Shown here piece by piece: positions 48,192 through 60,297 of a stretch of DNA of 64,000 nt. This DNA is from Alligator mississippiensis (lineage: Eukaryota; Chordata; Crocodylia; Alligatoridae). The stretch covers positions 348,724,203 through 348,788,202 of the forward strand of contig NC_081824.1 in NCBI RefSeq assembly GCF_030867095.1, written 5' to 3'. Every line of letters begins with the position of its first letter. Position 1 is the first letter of the stretch. Made by a program: the position numbers and the translations under genes. Below the pieces are notes generated by a model. That model ran no database searches, was not told the origin of the DNA, and was given only the letters and a program-made list of their open reading frames with translations.

Positions 48192-49274
48192 ATGTATATT
48201 GTACTGCCAGAGGATATTTCAGTGTTTTGACACAGGGATAGGCTAAGCCTAGAATAGATATAGCTCCCCTTATTCAGTGCTAGCCTACCATTCCCAATTA
48301 AAAGGACACAATGGCTTTGTTTTTTAAAACACAGGATGGAGGGACAGATAACCTAAGCCATTTGACTGACTCTGCCCAAGTCTTACTGTATAACCTTAGA
48401 TTTAGGGATGTCTTCCAAAAGGATTTTCCAATAGTGAGTTGGGTTGAGGAGGCTTAAAAAATTAGTTGATGGTGCAGAAAACACAGGCCTGTTTTGAGTT
48501 TCACAACTGTGAAATGGAGAAACACTTACCTATAGCACTGGCATCTGTGGGAGCTCTCTGTGTGCAGTATTGTGCATAGAAACCTGTCTTCACAGATCAC
48601 AGACTATATTACTTCAGGCTCCCTGGAGTAGTTAATGTTGAATGGGAGAGTGGGACATGAACCTTGAGCACTGTCAAGGGAAGGGAGGATACCAGAATGG
48701 AGATGGGGGCGGGGAGTACCTCCCTTCCCTGTCCTCTATACCTTCCCTGCATCAGGTTCAGCACCAGGAGGCAAAGGTGGTATGTGACAGAAGAGTGACT
48801 GGAGTTTCACTGCTGTGGTGGGAAGGGGATGATCACCCCTACTTTTACTACTGAAAAGTAGGGTCTTTTGGCACTTCATGTATGTGTTGGCAACAAGAAA
48901 AGGAGGTGACATCTCCACCCCCCTCCTCCCGCTCCCCTGCATCAGCAAACCTCTGGTTGCTCCTCCTCTGGAGCCAGGACAGAAAGGAAGAAGGTGCAGT
49001 GGGAGGGGGCTCTGTACTGCCCAGAGTTATGCCTCTGGCTCCCTGTTCAGCAGTCTTTGATAGGTCAACTTGGAGACTGAGGGACTGATGGGTCTGTCAT
49101 CCCTGACTTGCCCATCAGGAACTCCTAAGATCAGGACTGTTCCCTTCTGCCACTGGCAGAACTCTTGAGTAATCTTCAGGGAAATTCTCAGTTCATCATA
49201 AGCTTCTATTACTTGATATTAGGCTCACCCAGGATGTGCTATAGGGGGCACAGGGAGTACACAAGTCTAATGTA
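48192..49274. other. Non-coding sequence without identified gene
   Basis: The part 48640-49090 is richer in G+C and may be a repeat core, but no ends are visible. No gene is supported. Confidence 0.45.
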
Positions 49275-49724
49275 TAGGGACCTACTTAATTCATGATTTC
49301 ACAGATTTCATAGACACTGCAAAATCCAGGAATATCCACGAAATCTGAAAAATCAACAACAAAATAAAAAATAAAATGCTGGGAGCCAGCAGTCCTCACT
49401 GTTGGGAGGGGAAGGCATTGGCTGGCAGGGCAGGACAAAGGGCACCAGACAAGATGGCAGCTGTCCCCTTGTCCCTCCTCCCCCGAACCCCCAATGGGGC
49501 CTCTCTGCCAATCAGCAATAAGGAGCAGGGCAGCATGAAGAGCAGCCAGCAATCAAGACGGTGGCTACCTCCTTGTCTCTATCCATCAATCAGCGCTGAG
49601 GGGAAGGGTCTCTCCACCAATTAGCACTGAGGGGCCACTGCAAAATGCCTACAAAAACAGATTTGCATGCCACAAGCAAGCCACGAAAAACCCTTTGTGT
49701 AGCCATGATTTAAGTAGGTCCCTA
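49275..49724. mobile_element. Non-autonomous TIR element with about 23-bp ends
   Basis: The left end tagggacctacttaattcat continues gat. The complemented right end tagggacctacttaaatcat continues ggc, so 22 of the first 23 bases match. Flanking 8-mers do not match, so the superfamily is uncertain; hAT is likely from the TAGGG start. It is 450 bp long and non-coding. Confidence 0.8.
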
Positions 49725-50059
49725 CTTTGGCTGAACTCTGAATTCATTCTTATGCTGGAAGGCACCCTAAGCCTCAGGTAATTGAAGAAATGTACATGGC
49801 TATCACAGGAGGATTAGCTCACCATGCAAATAGTACAGGTCAAAGGATACTTCTATATAAAGATGCAGTGTTAAATACCAAAATCACTTGTTTCTGAAAT
49901 TAAGTCCATGGACAAAAATCTGTTTACAGTAAGGGAGCAGCCAGAACAGTTGACATTTGACACACATACATGTTGGAAAATAATCTTTTCAACCTTCTTG
50001 TCTACTTCTCCATCATGAGGTACAGATACAACACAGATACAACATGAGGTACAGATACC
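49725..50059. other. Non-coding sequence next to CR1
   Basis: Unique sequence, with a short direct duplication at 50015-50058 (atgaggtacagata, then acaacacagatacaac, then atgaggtacagata) immediately before the CR1. It may have arisen at the insertion. Confidence 0.5.
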
Positions 50060-51962
50060 CCCACCGGGATCCCCGATGGTCCCAGGGGGGGCACAGCGAG
50101 GCCCAGGATCAGTGAGAACCTAGTCAGGGAACTTCTGGTGGGACTAGACATGTTCAAAAGAATGGTCACAAACTACTACAAGATTGTTTCAGGCTGGACA
50201 TAAGGAAGAATTTCTTTACTGTCCGAGCCCCCAAGGTCTGGAACAGCCTGCCACCGGAGGTCGTTCAAGCGCCTTCATTGAACACCTTCAAGATGAAACT
50301 GGATGCTTATCTTGCTGGGATCCTATGACCCCAGCTGACTTCCTGCCCTTTGGGCGGGGGGCTGGACTCGATGATCTTCCGAGGTCCCTTCCAGCCCTAA
50401 TGTCTATGATATGAAATCTATGAAATCAGCAGGTCCTGACGATCTCCACCCCAGAGTGCTGAAGGAATTAGCAGAGGTCATTGCGGGACACCTGGCACAG
50501 CTCTACAAGCACTCATGGTGCTCTGGTGAGGTGCCAGAGGATGGGAAAAGGGCCAATGTGGTCCCCATTTTCAAAAAAGGGAGGAAGGAGGACCCAGGAA
50601 ACTATATGCCCATTAGTCTTATCTCAGTCCTGGGGAAGCTTTTTGAGAAAATTATCCAGGTGCATATATGTGAGGGACCAGCAGGGGAGATTATACTTAG
50701 GGGCAACCAACATGGGTTCATTAGAGGCAGGTCCTGTCAGACCAACCTGGTGACCTCCTACAACCAGGTCACAAAAGCCTTAGACGCAGGTGTCATGGTG
50801 GACATAATCTTTCTGGACTTTAGGAAGGCCTTTGACACCGTCTCTCACCCCGTTTTCATTAAAAAATTAGGCAACTGTGGTGTCGATGTCTACACAGTCA
50901 GATGGGTCGCAAATTGGCTGGAGGGCCGCACCCAGAGACTGGTGGTGGATGGGTCATGGGGGGGATGTGGGCAGTGGGGTTCCCCAGGGCTCAGTCCTTG
51001 GGCCCACACTGTTCAACCTCTTCATCAATGACTTAGATGAGGGGGTGAAAAGCACCTTGTTCAAATTCGTGGATGACACTAAGATGTGGGGAGGAGTGGG
51101 CATGCTGGAGGAGAGGGACAGGCTGCAATCAGATCTGGACAGGTTACAGGGGTGGGCGGATGAGAACAGGATGGGTTTCAATACTGACAAGTGCAAGGTG
51201 CTGCACCTCGGGGGGGGGGAGAACCAGCAGCATATCTACAGGCTGGGGAACTCCCTTCTCATCAGCACAGAGGCAGAAAAGGATCTTGGAGTCACTATTG
51301 ACTCCAAGATGAATATCGGCCAACAATGTGGGGATGCAGTCAGGAAGGCTAATTGCACCTTATCATGCATCCATAAATGCATCACGAGCAGGTCCAAGGA
51401 GGTGATCCTCCCTCTCTATGCGACACTGGTCAGACCTCAGTTGTAGTACTGTGTTCAGTTTTGGGCGCCACACTTCAGGAGGGATGTGGACAGCATCGAG
51501 AGGGTCCAGAGGAGGGTCACTTGCATGATCAGGGGGCAGAAAGGCAGGCCCTATGAGGGGAGGCTATGGGACCTAAACCTGTTCAGCCTCCACAAGAAAA
51601 GGTTGAGAGGGGATTTGGTGGCCATATATAAACTTACCAGGGTGGACTAGCGAGGAATGGGAGAGACCCTGTTCCCCTGAGCACTACCAGGAGTAACGAG
51701 GAATGACGGCTGTAAGTTGATGGAGAGTAGATTCAGGCTAGATATCAGGAGGCACTACTTCACAGTCAGGGCAGCTAGGATCTGGAACCAACTTCCAAGG
51801 GAAGTGGTGCTTGCTCCTACCCTGGGGGTCTTCAGAAGGGAACTAGATAGACACCTAGCCAGGATCATTTGACCCCAGTACTCTTTCCTGCCATGGCAGG
51901 GGGTCGGACTTGATGATGTGCTCAGGTCCCTTCCAACCCTACCAACTATGAAACTATGAAAC
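50060..51962 (+). pseudogene. CR1 LINE, reverse transcriptase region, interrupted by another CR1
   Basis: After the insert, translation gives SAGPDDLHPRVLKELAEVIA, VPEDGKRANVVPIFKKGRKE, NYMPISLISVLGKLFEKI, IFLDFRKAFDTVSHP and WVANWLEGRTQR. A frameshift in a G run near 50955 follows, then GSGVPQGSVLGPTLFNLFIN with the PQGS box, KFVDDTKMWGG (YADD box as FVDD, both Asp kept), LHLGGGENQQHIYRL and LVRPQL before a stop. The 3' end has gaggtcccttccaaccct... style tail and ends caactatgaaactatgaaac. The 5' flank before the insert (ctagtcagggaacttctggt; actagacatgttcaaa) is the CR1 segment that precedes SAGPDD. It is the best preserved CR1 here, yet 5'-truncated and frameshifted. Confidence 0.93.
50158..50426 (+). 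mobile_element. Second, short CR1 nested in the first
   Basis: It starts within agaatggtcacaaactacta and continues with caggctggacataaggaag, cgagcccccaaggtctggaa, ggggctggactcgatgatct, tccgaggtcccttccagccc and the tail tctatgatatgaaatctatg. This is a complete CR1 3' end of another subfamily. The outer CR1 resumes immediately with atcagcaggtcctgacgatc, so this copy landed inside it. Confidence 0.85.
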
Positions 51963-53630
51963 ACCTCACAGAAGGGAAAGGAGAAAAAAAAGGGAGAAGA
52001 AACTTTATTTTTAGAAAGATATCAGGGGCTTAGTTCATTGGGGAACATATTAATTCAGTCTGATGGGTAGGATGTCACAGGTGAGAAAATGCAAGTTACA
52101 CTTTAATAAAATGACTTGTTTTGTGTAGTAAAAGTAAAGAGGCCAGAGAGAGATGTCCTATAAATTATTACTGCACAACTTTGAAAGAACTAACAAATCA
52201 TCTGTGACCCGTGAATCTGATTTTACTGCACAAAGTGCTCTGCCTCCTCTAGGGCTCTTACCTTGATGCATGTATCTATTTGCCATACTTCATTGATATA
52301 AACCGATTTCTGTGGTTTTTCTGTCAATACCTGTACTTAACTTTTTAATGTATATTATTGAAACTCCTGAGCTCCTGTTTTAAAAAATTATTGAAAAAAA
52401 ATTACTCTTGCTTTGTCTGGAATGTGTATTAGTGTGGTTTACAACAATCTCTGAAATAGAAAATATGTTTAATATGTCAGAGGATGTCAGGGATACTTTT
52501 TATTTATGTGAAGATCCATAATCACAAGTATGAACCGTGAATTTTGTATCCAATAATACTGCCAAATGAAGCCTCCCTTTTCTTGAGATGCAAAGTAACA
52601 AGTAATAGTGTATCAAGAATAGACATGAAGAGTCAGTGGATAATACCATGGTACTTCTAAATGGGAAAACACCTGATTATCTGTGGAGAGAGCAGATAAC
52701 TGGCTATCAGCCTATCTGAAAGTCATGTCTGGTAATTATCCAAATGATTAGTACCAACACTCACTAATGCTTCTTTTTCATCTGTCCTGTCCCCCCTTCT
52801 CCTCAAACCCAAAAGCTATGCAGGTGTCTGATTAGCAGGAGAGGTTACCTTGAGAAGCCATTGTTACTCCTCCTATTATTCCTAGGCAAAAAAAAATATT
52901 TTATAAGATAAAATTAAACATATAATTAATAAATATGTTATTTCATAAATTATTTCAACATCAGACATTACAATAAATTCAGAGGTAAGAATCCAAATAT
53001 GTTAAAGTATGGGAATATATACAAATAACCTTAACTCTATTATATAATAACACATCATATGACAGCTATATGATTATATGTAAGCTGTTTTATTGTTTGT
53101 TAAGTTAGGTAGGTTAGGTAAAACTGATTTAAAAGACATTTTCTCCTCCTTTTTTGCCTCATCATGATCCTCCCTTCAGCCTTACACAGCCATGCAAGAA
53201 GCTGAACACTAGCTAGTTTTAATGACTAATTTTTCATTGTTGTACGTGTCAGACCCTGATAAAATAAATGTATTCATTTTAGCACATAGCACAGAAGCTT
53301 TTATACCTGTGATCATACAAAATTTATGGCAACAAGCAGGGATTTTTTGGTACTGCATTAAAAAAACCCCCAAAACCCGGCAGCCAGATTCTGTGCTCAA
53401 TTAGATAAATGTAAACCTGTCTTCAGTGAAGTTACTGCAGGCTTATACCTATGCAAATCAGAACAGAATCTGGCCAGCAATGCAAAGGTAATCAAGCTAG
53501 AGCTGTCAAACAGAATAGTGTATTAAGTGATAGACCTCACACCAGACAAACAGCCCTTGTGCCTATAAATACTCACTCAGGGCTTTTGTAACCTAATGAT
53601 TCTGTATGCTATCTTCATGAACCTCTAAAG
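51963..53630. other. Unique A+T-rich non-coding sequence
   Basis: No gene or repeat is recognised. Bases 52890-53110 are very A+T-rich. Confidence 0.5.
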
Positions 53631-53848
53631 CAGAGCTTTCCAAACTTTTCATGTTGGTGACACATTTTTTAGACATGCATCATTTCGCGACACAGTAATT
53701 CAGTTCCGGGGGAGGGGCCAAGGGAAGCAGACGTGAGTAAGGGAGCTCCGCGGTGCCCTTCCGCAAAATTTTCTGCATTTCGTGCGACACACCTACACAC
53801 TGCCGCCGACACACTAATGTGTTGCGGTACACAGTTTGGAAAGCTCTG
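53631..53848. mobile_element. hAT MITE with 15-bp perfect terminal inverted repeats
   Basis: It begins cagagctttccaaac and ends gtttggaaagctctg, perfect complements over 15 bases. Flanking 8-mers are ctctaaag (53623-53630) and ctttaaag (53849-53856), one mismatch. It is CpG-rich compared with its flanks (for example tccgcggtgcccttccgc), suggesting it is younger than other repeats. It is 218 bp long and non-coding. Confidence 0.9.
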
Positions 53849-54229
53849 CTTTAAAGTGTCATTAACAAAATCCAAACCCAAAGGTCAACCTATATCATTA
53901 TCAAGATATCCAGGGTCACATTTTGGTATCCTGGCATTTTGCAACTGCTTTCCAAACAGGTTTTTTTTCAAAGTGGAGAGGAATTGCTGGTGAACTATAG
54001 TTTTTGAATCACAAATCCACACATAGTGAACTGCAAAAACATCATTCTTAGTGATGTTTATTAAACTAATTAAAGCTATAATTTCTTCTTTTTCAAATAC
54101 GTCCGATAAGAATATTTCTCCACATACTGAAGAAACCATCCAATAACAATGATGGGATGACGGGAATACAGTAAGACAATGTGAATTTTCTTTTTTATGA
54201 CATTAGTTCTATTTAACACTTTGGAAATT

Positions 54230-54325
54230 AGTGTATATTATATTATATTATACCATTATAAATTAGTATGTAGCATATATATAGTGTATAAATTAGTATA
54301 TAGTGTATAATATACTATACATACA
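54230..54325. repeat. A+T-rich tandem repeat
   Basis: tattata units are followed by two or three degenerate copies of ataaattagtatatagtgt. It is a simple low-complexity array. Confidence 0.8.
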
Positions 54326-54596
54326 TGCTTCTTCTGGCAGAAACAGAGGGTATATTGTCCTTTGAAAACAATGAAACCTTTTGGGCTGGTAGAAACCCAG
54401 GCTGGTTCCTGGAAAGGATTATCATGATCTCTCAGTCTACTGTAGGGGTTTTCTTGGACCAGTAGGTGTTCAGTATATGAGTTTAAGTTGGGTGGTTAAA
54501 ATTAAAATCCATGTCACTCATGATCATGGTGGCTCAAAGATCAGTTAGGCAGCTTATAAGGAATCTGCTCCAGGCAAGTCTTCTGTGCTCTGGAAT

Positions 54597-54622
54597 ATCT
54601 AGCTAGCTAGCTAACTAGCTAT
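54597..54622. repeat. (AGCT)n/(CTAG)n microsatellite
   Basis: Five to six near-perfect tetranucleotide units (ctagctagctagctaactag). Confidence 0.85.
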
Positions 54623-56545
54623 CATCTATTTACCAAGGTAACTAGGTTCTATGGTACATCTAAAGGCTGTCCATTTTTGTTCTGCTTCCAAGTTAAACAA
54701 CATACTGTATTCCAGAAAGGCTAGAGTCTCTTATTGAGATGGAAGCCCAAATGGATTACAATCAGATTATTTGCATTATCAAATTTCTAATGGCTACTGC
54801 TTCCTCTTTAAATCTGATGAGATAGGAAGAGAGTTTGCATGGTAATTTAGTCTTCCACTACAACCAGGTAGCACATACCACTTATAGCCAGATAGATCTG
54901 AATGATAAACTTAGGTAATGGAAGAGACCAACTGAAGATGTAGAGTGGTACTGAGATAACAGAGTGAACAACTGGTTGGTGAGAGAGTTGGAAATAGAAA
55001 CGGCCAAATGCCCTGCAGATATGAAATTCAAACATTTGGGTGTAGTTGGGCTTCGTCAAAGATCAGGCAGCAGTTGCACAGAAAAGCTTTCAGTGGCACA
55101 TACTCTGTCTTGGCTGATGGTAGTCACAAGTAAAGGGAAATGGCTACAGAGAACAGCAAGGGAGGTAGGGAACATACTTACCATATCAGGGGAGAAATGC
55201 TAAATGCTGCAAGGTTAAGGAGAAAAACCTCTGTTAAAAAACTTCTGCCTCCCAGACCTGTAAGATAAAAAGGAAGAAATTGCAAAGGGCATAAAGAAGT
55301 AGTAAAGCAATGGGCTAAGAGGAGTAGAAGAATTCAGAATAGAAGCAGAGCATGTTGAGGTGGAAAGCAGAATCTCTTCCAAAGCACGAAGGATGAGTCT
55401 AAAGTGGCATGGTCATGCTTTGGCAAGTGGAAACTGCAAAGTTTCAGAGAATGAGCTTGGTGTTTCGGTGAAGCTGGGCCCTATTTTCACGTTCGTCCTT
55501 TCAGTACTTTTATCAGTCACTGGGAATAATGATCAGGTTGACAGCCTTCATATGTTCTTATACTATGCTCCACAAGATATTCCCTAGGTATCTAATAAAT
55601 TCATTAAAGACCACCTCTAGCTCTTCATCCCATCTGGACTTCCTGGTTGTTAATAAATATATGTTTGTTGCTGCTGCTGTTGGATGAAATTTGGTAAATG
55701 CAAGAGATGAAGCATAACTATAAAAATGGCTTCACAGTTGGTTCTGAAGGTCATGGTCATAAAATCCATGGTCTTTCTGTTCTATTTTAGACATGACTTG
55801 TGGGTAAACTGCTGAGAAGGCTTGGGTATGCCTAAGATAATAGTCACATCATGAAATACTTTGTAGTTCTGAGCATTCTATTTGCTGCTGCTTCAGGCTT
55901 TAAGAAATGTTTTACTTTAAGCCCTTGCCTCTATAAAATTTAATGAGAGGTGAACAATACACCGGCCCACCTGCAGAACTGACAAGTTCCAGCACATCCA
56001 GAGGAGGGATGTTCCTTTAGATTATTGAAGAAGATAGCTCTGAAAAAGATAGTCACCAGGGGCTAGATCTTATATTTCTTTGTCACAGAAAAAGAAGGTA
56101 CAGATGAGATTTCAACATTTTTATTTTGTGTAAAATTTCACAAGTATCCCCCAAGGTTGTCTGATGTATGACAGGGGTTGGCATTGGTGGGAGGAACCAT
56201 ATGAACAAAAATGGCTATTAAAAATTGACCCTCTCTTAATGCTGGACCTGGGCCCCTGTGAAGTTATACAAAGAAATTAATTAAACTTAGTAGCAATATC
56301 CATCACAGCACAAACCTGGAGGCACTCACTATAGGCACGGTAATAATTGGGTTCTGTGTTCATGCACAAATAATGTTCAGATGCAGAGGCTAGATAAGGT
56401 CAGCTGTAGATTAGAGGGAATGCAATGTTGTTTAGACAGGTTACATCTGCCAACAAACATTATTAGGCACAACTACATATCCCAGGAAGACATCCCCTGC
56501 AAGCTAGTATTCTAGGATAGCATCTGCCAAAGTCTCACGTCCAGA

Positions 56546-56917
56546 TTGGGTGGCCATGCGTCCTGGTTTGGCTGGGACAGTCCAGGATTTTGTAGCCCGG
56601 TCCCAGCCAGTTGGTCAAAAATCCTGGGCCATAGTCCCAAGGGGAGGCAGAGCAGCATGGTGCACCAGGCAGGCACCCAGGCAGGCACCACAGCTCCCGT
56701 GCAAGAGCAAGGACATTCCATATGTGAACAGGGTGGTGTCTGCTCCAGTCCACCTGCCTTACTCCCACCTAGAAGCAGTGGTGCCTGTCTGTCTACCTTC
56801 CTGGTGCACCATGCTGCTCCACCTCCCCACCAGACTCTGGCCTGAGACTTTTGACCAACTGGCTGGAACCAACCGGCTGGGAATGTCCCATCCAAACCAG
56901 GACATATGGTCACCCTA
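56546..56917. mobile_element. hAT-like near-palindromic element
   Basis: The ends ttgggtggccatgcgtcctg and, complemented, tagggtgaccatatgtcctg are followed by inverted copies across most of the element (ccagccagttggtcaaaa against ttttgaccaactggctgg; agcagcatggtgcaccagg against cctggtgcaccatgctgct). Flanking 8-mers cgtccaga and tgtccaaa match at 6 of 8. The long minus-strand frame over it (to 57210) is a by-product. Confidence 0.82.
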
Positions 56918-57623
56918 TGTCCAAATGTTTCTTTGTCAGGTTTGCTAAACCTGGCTAAGCTTCCTGGCAACCTCTGATAGCTAATTATAAAGTAATACTC
57001 AAGGAACTTGAAGGGAGGAGCAAAGCCTCTGGAGGAAAATATGTGGAGGATGCACCAGTCTCTAGGCCCATGACTGCAGTGCTGAAAGACAATTGCAGCA
57101 CCTCTGCTAATAGTTTTCACAATAAAGGACCAATTAATGTTAACAACATATGGTTCTCTCATGCCATGCAGAGCAGGATACATGAAATATGTCACCCAAG
57201 GATATAGCAACTAGGGGCTGCATCCTGTGCAGTAACAGTGGCAGCGTCCTTGCCTGCTGCAGCTTCTAAGTGAGTGCCAAAGGCTGGTGCCCCAGTCGCC
57301 CTCCACTCATTATGCTACTGATAGTGGCAGCTCACAGCAAGTAAAAGTGTGATTACCAAATACACAAAGAAGCACCTCAGTGCTAACAGGGACTTAAATT
57401 GCTAGGGAGGCTGGATTTCCAGACAAATTACCCTGTACCAAGCAGCAGAAGCAAGTGCTCAGAGAGAAAACAAAGTTAAAGCTTCCCCTTCCTCCTACCT
57501 TGCCCTACCCTGCCCCAATGAAGTGAAAAAAGAACAAGCACAAAACACTGGGATAGCCAATAGAGGTGTTTTGTATGACCATGACCCCAGGCTGAATAGG
57601 ACAGTAGACAAACAAATACTCTC
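56918..57623. other. Non-coding sequence without identified gene
   Basis: No gene or defined repeat is recognised between the two neighbouring transposons. Confidence 0.5.
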
Positions 57624-57626
57624 TTA

Positions 57627-58110
57627 GGCTGCATCCAGATGTGCATGGACATTTGGTTCCCTAGGGACAACTAGTAGTGGCGCACCTTCTGCTGCCACTA
57701 GTTGTCCCTGGGGAATGCCTGTGCCACACATGCTACACATGGCAGGTCACCCCAGGTGCAGTAGGGGAGGCTGTGGCCAGCATTGGGCAGGTTCCAGAAG
57801 CCTTACCTGGGGTCCTAGGAGCCTCACAGGGCTGCAGCCGCATCACTCCTGCCACACAGAGCCTGTCTGTGGAGCAGTGGACTGTGTCTCCAGCCATCCA
57901 GGCTCCGGCTTTAGGCACTGCAGGCTGCCACTGCATGAGCCACTCTGCTTTTTTTTTGTGGGTTCTGTGGATATCCAGGGTAAAAATAAATCCTCCACAC
58001 TGATCCCTTGCAGAGTGGAGAGCAACAGAATGTGTGGTATATGATGCTGCAGACACATCTGCAGCACCACATACCTGTGTACATACAACCGTGCTCATCT
58101 GGATACAGCC
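57627..58110. mobile_element. Harbinger-like non-autonomous element (family D, copy 2)
   Basis: Terminal inverted repeats are ggctgcatccagatgtgc and, complemented, ggctgtatccagatgagc (2 mismatches in 18). Flanking TTA at 57624-57626 and 58111-58113 is a perfect 3-bp target duplication. gggacaactagtagtggc at 57663 is shared with 38517. It is 484 bp long; frames over it lack domains. Confidence 0.88.
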
Positions 58111-58113
58111 TTA

Positions 58114-60263
58114 GAGACTAAGTCTGCCAAACAAGAGGAGAACATCTGTAATGTGTCAGTAGATCCAGAGACTTGCAGTGTACAAAGAAGGAGGTTGATA
58201 GCTATTCTAGATCCATATTTGCAACTATGCTATTACATCAATAACCAGCATGCTTCCAAGTGGGTTGTAGAGCCAGTTTTAATGTAATCTGAATTACACT
58301 GATAAGCAGAAATAGTAGAAAGAGAAAATGAGACCCGGTGCTCATGATGTAAATTAAAAGAAGTCAGTGGGAAAATGCAGACTTTCAATAACAGATCCAT
58401 GAAACAAGAGATGCTATTGTTTAGCATTTATAGCAGCTGGCACACAGGAATAGCACCTACTTCCCTTGGGTACGCACAAAGCAGTAGAAATGTGGATTCA
58501 GCAATAAACACAGTCAAGATACTAATGGTACAGACAAGCAGAACAGAAGGGGCTGCTACCAGGCAATCTTGGACCATCACAATCCACCCTCAGAGGGACT
58601 AGTTAGGAGTCCAGCACAGGGCTGATGGACTAGAGAGATATCTATGGAGGAAACCCATCTGAGGAATGATGGATACAACTTTGAAGCATTTAAAATATTG
58701 CTAAGCTTGTCAGGCAGCCTGATACAATAAGACAGTCAAAGACCTGAGGCCTTTATGCACACGTGAGCAGCTCTGGGTCTGACCTTCAAATAACACAAAA
58801 GCAGAAGCAAAAGGCAAAAGGCCAAGCTTGCAGCATGCTACAGGTTATATGAAGTAGCCACAGACTCAGGATAGTAGTGAAGATGAAACTAAAGACAGCT
58901 GCAGAGTAGCAGGAGACACCTGGCACACGCAGCTAGGAATATGAGCTCGTGGAAAGCCAGCCGTTACTTGGCTTGACATCTGATGAAGAAAAACTAGGCA
59001 TATGAGCTACACAGAGAAGCAACAGGACACTGCCCAACAGACGAGGGCACCAACAGGGCAGAATCCAGCTTTTCTGCCCCCACCAACAGTCATAACAAAC
59101 CAAAAGTGCAAGAGTTCAAGCATCAGCACACATGTTTATCTTTTCTCTTCAAGCTAGGTCTTACAAGAACAAATATATATATTAAATATGTTGTTACCAG
59201 CTCGTATTCTTATCTACTCCCACTCACAGCTGCAGAAGTCTCTTCTTTTCTAATATCCATATGCCCCTGTGACTTCATCCTATTCCATCCTCCAAGCTGC
59301 CTTGCACCCACTCCCATCCTCTTGATCTTCATTTTCACCCCTCTGTTTGCATCTTGCTATTAGTTCCCATTCATGAAACCATAAATATCTTGAGATTCTT
59401 CTAACTATGTCAATAAGACTTGACCTGCTGGCTTCTGCAGGCAGGGTCATTCCCTGAGGAGTTCTTCAGCCAGTCCTCCCAAGCTTGGCACAGTCATTTA
59501 AACAAACAAACAAGACCAAATCCATTTGCTCTGTCCCTGTCACAAGGAAAGGAGCCTCTTTTGCTCTGGCCCTGACACAACAGCCTGGCCTTTCTCTCCT
59601 TATATACCACTGCTTCACTCACAGCTTGCTTCCTTCTCCCCTCTGATTACTTTTCTGGGAGATTTTAAAGATGTAAGGCTTCCAGCCAGACACTCCCTGC
59701 TTATCTAAAAGCCATGTAGCTAGGCTTTTCCAACAGGGCCGAGTGTTCCCTCTTAAAGGACAGAGTACCCTATTACAATGACATTCTAGGACATTTCATC
59801 TTTTACTTATTTGATATAGGTAAAGCACCACACATTTCTCTTGATGAGGAGTAGATACACAAAAAGTCAGAATACTTGGGCCAGAGCCTTAGCTGGTGAA
59901 TATTAGCCAACAAGACAGTCCAGTTTAAACCAGTTGAGGCTCTGTATATTTGATTAAAATACAACACTGAAAATGAACACAAGGAAATCACTCTATTCCT
60001 TTTGTTTTCAGTTAATTCCCCCAACACTGCCTGTACATGCTCTAGGCATTTTTGTAAGATTGGGTTTAAATTCACTATGTTGCTATGCACTTAGCTATAG
60101 GTTTAGATTTCCATTTAAGGAATTTGTATATAGGGTGGTTGTTTTTATCAGCCACTGGGTCCACTGAGAATAAAACGCATAGAAATGTCAGGTAATACGA
60201 ACATTTAGAAAATGATGCTACCTTTCCAGCAACATAATATATTATATTGTAAACTTTATAGGG

Positions 60264-60297
<34 letters not shown>

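Larger units (their letters stand above)
53857..56545. other. Non-coding sequence without identified gene
   Basis: It holds an A+T-rich tandem region (54230-54325, units like tataaattagtatatagtg) and a ctag/agct microsatellite (54597-54622). Otherwise it looks unique; no gene is supported. Confidence 0.5.

Noticed and set aside
53885..54139. 84-codon minus-strand frame of fairly balanced composition
   Set aside because: No domain or match is recognisable and it adjoins a hAT MITE; chance open frames of this size are expected in A+T-rich DNA.
56512..57210. 232-codon open frame on the minus strand
   Set aside because: Most of it covers the palindromic hAT-like element, and frames are open on both strands because of its composition.
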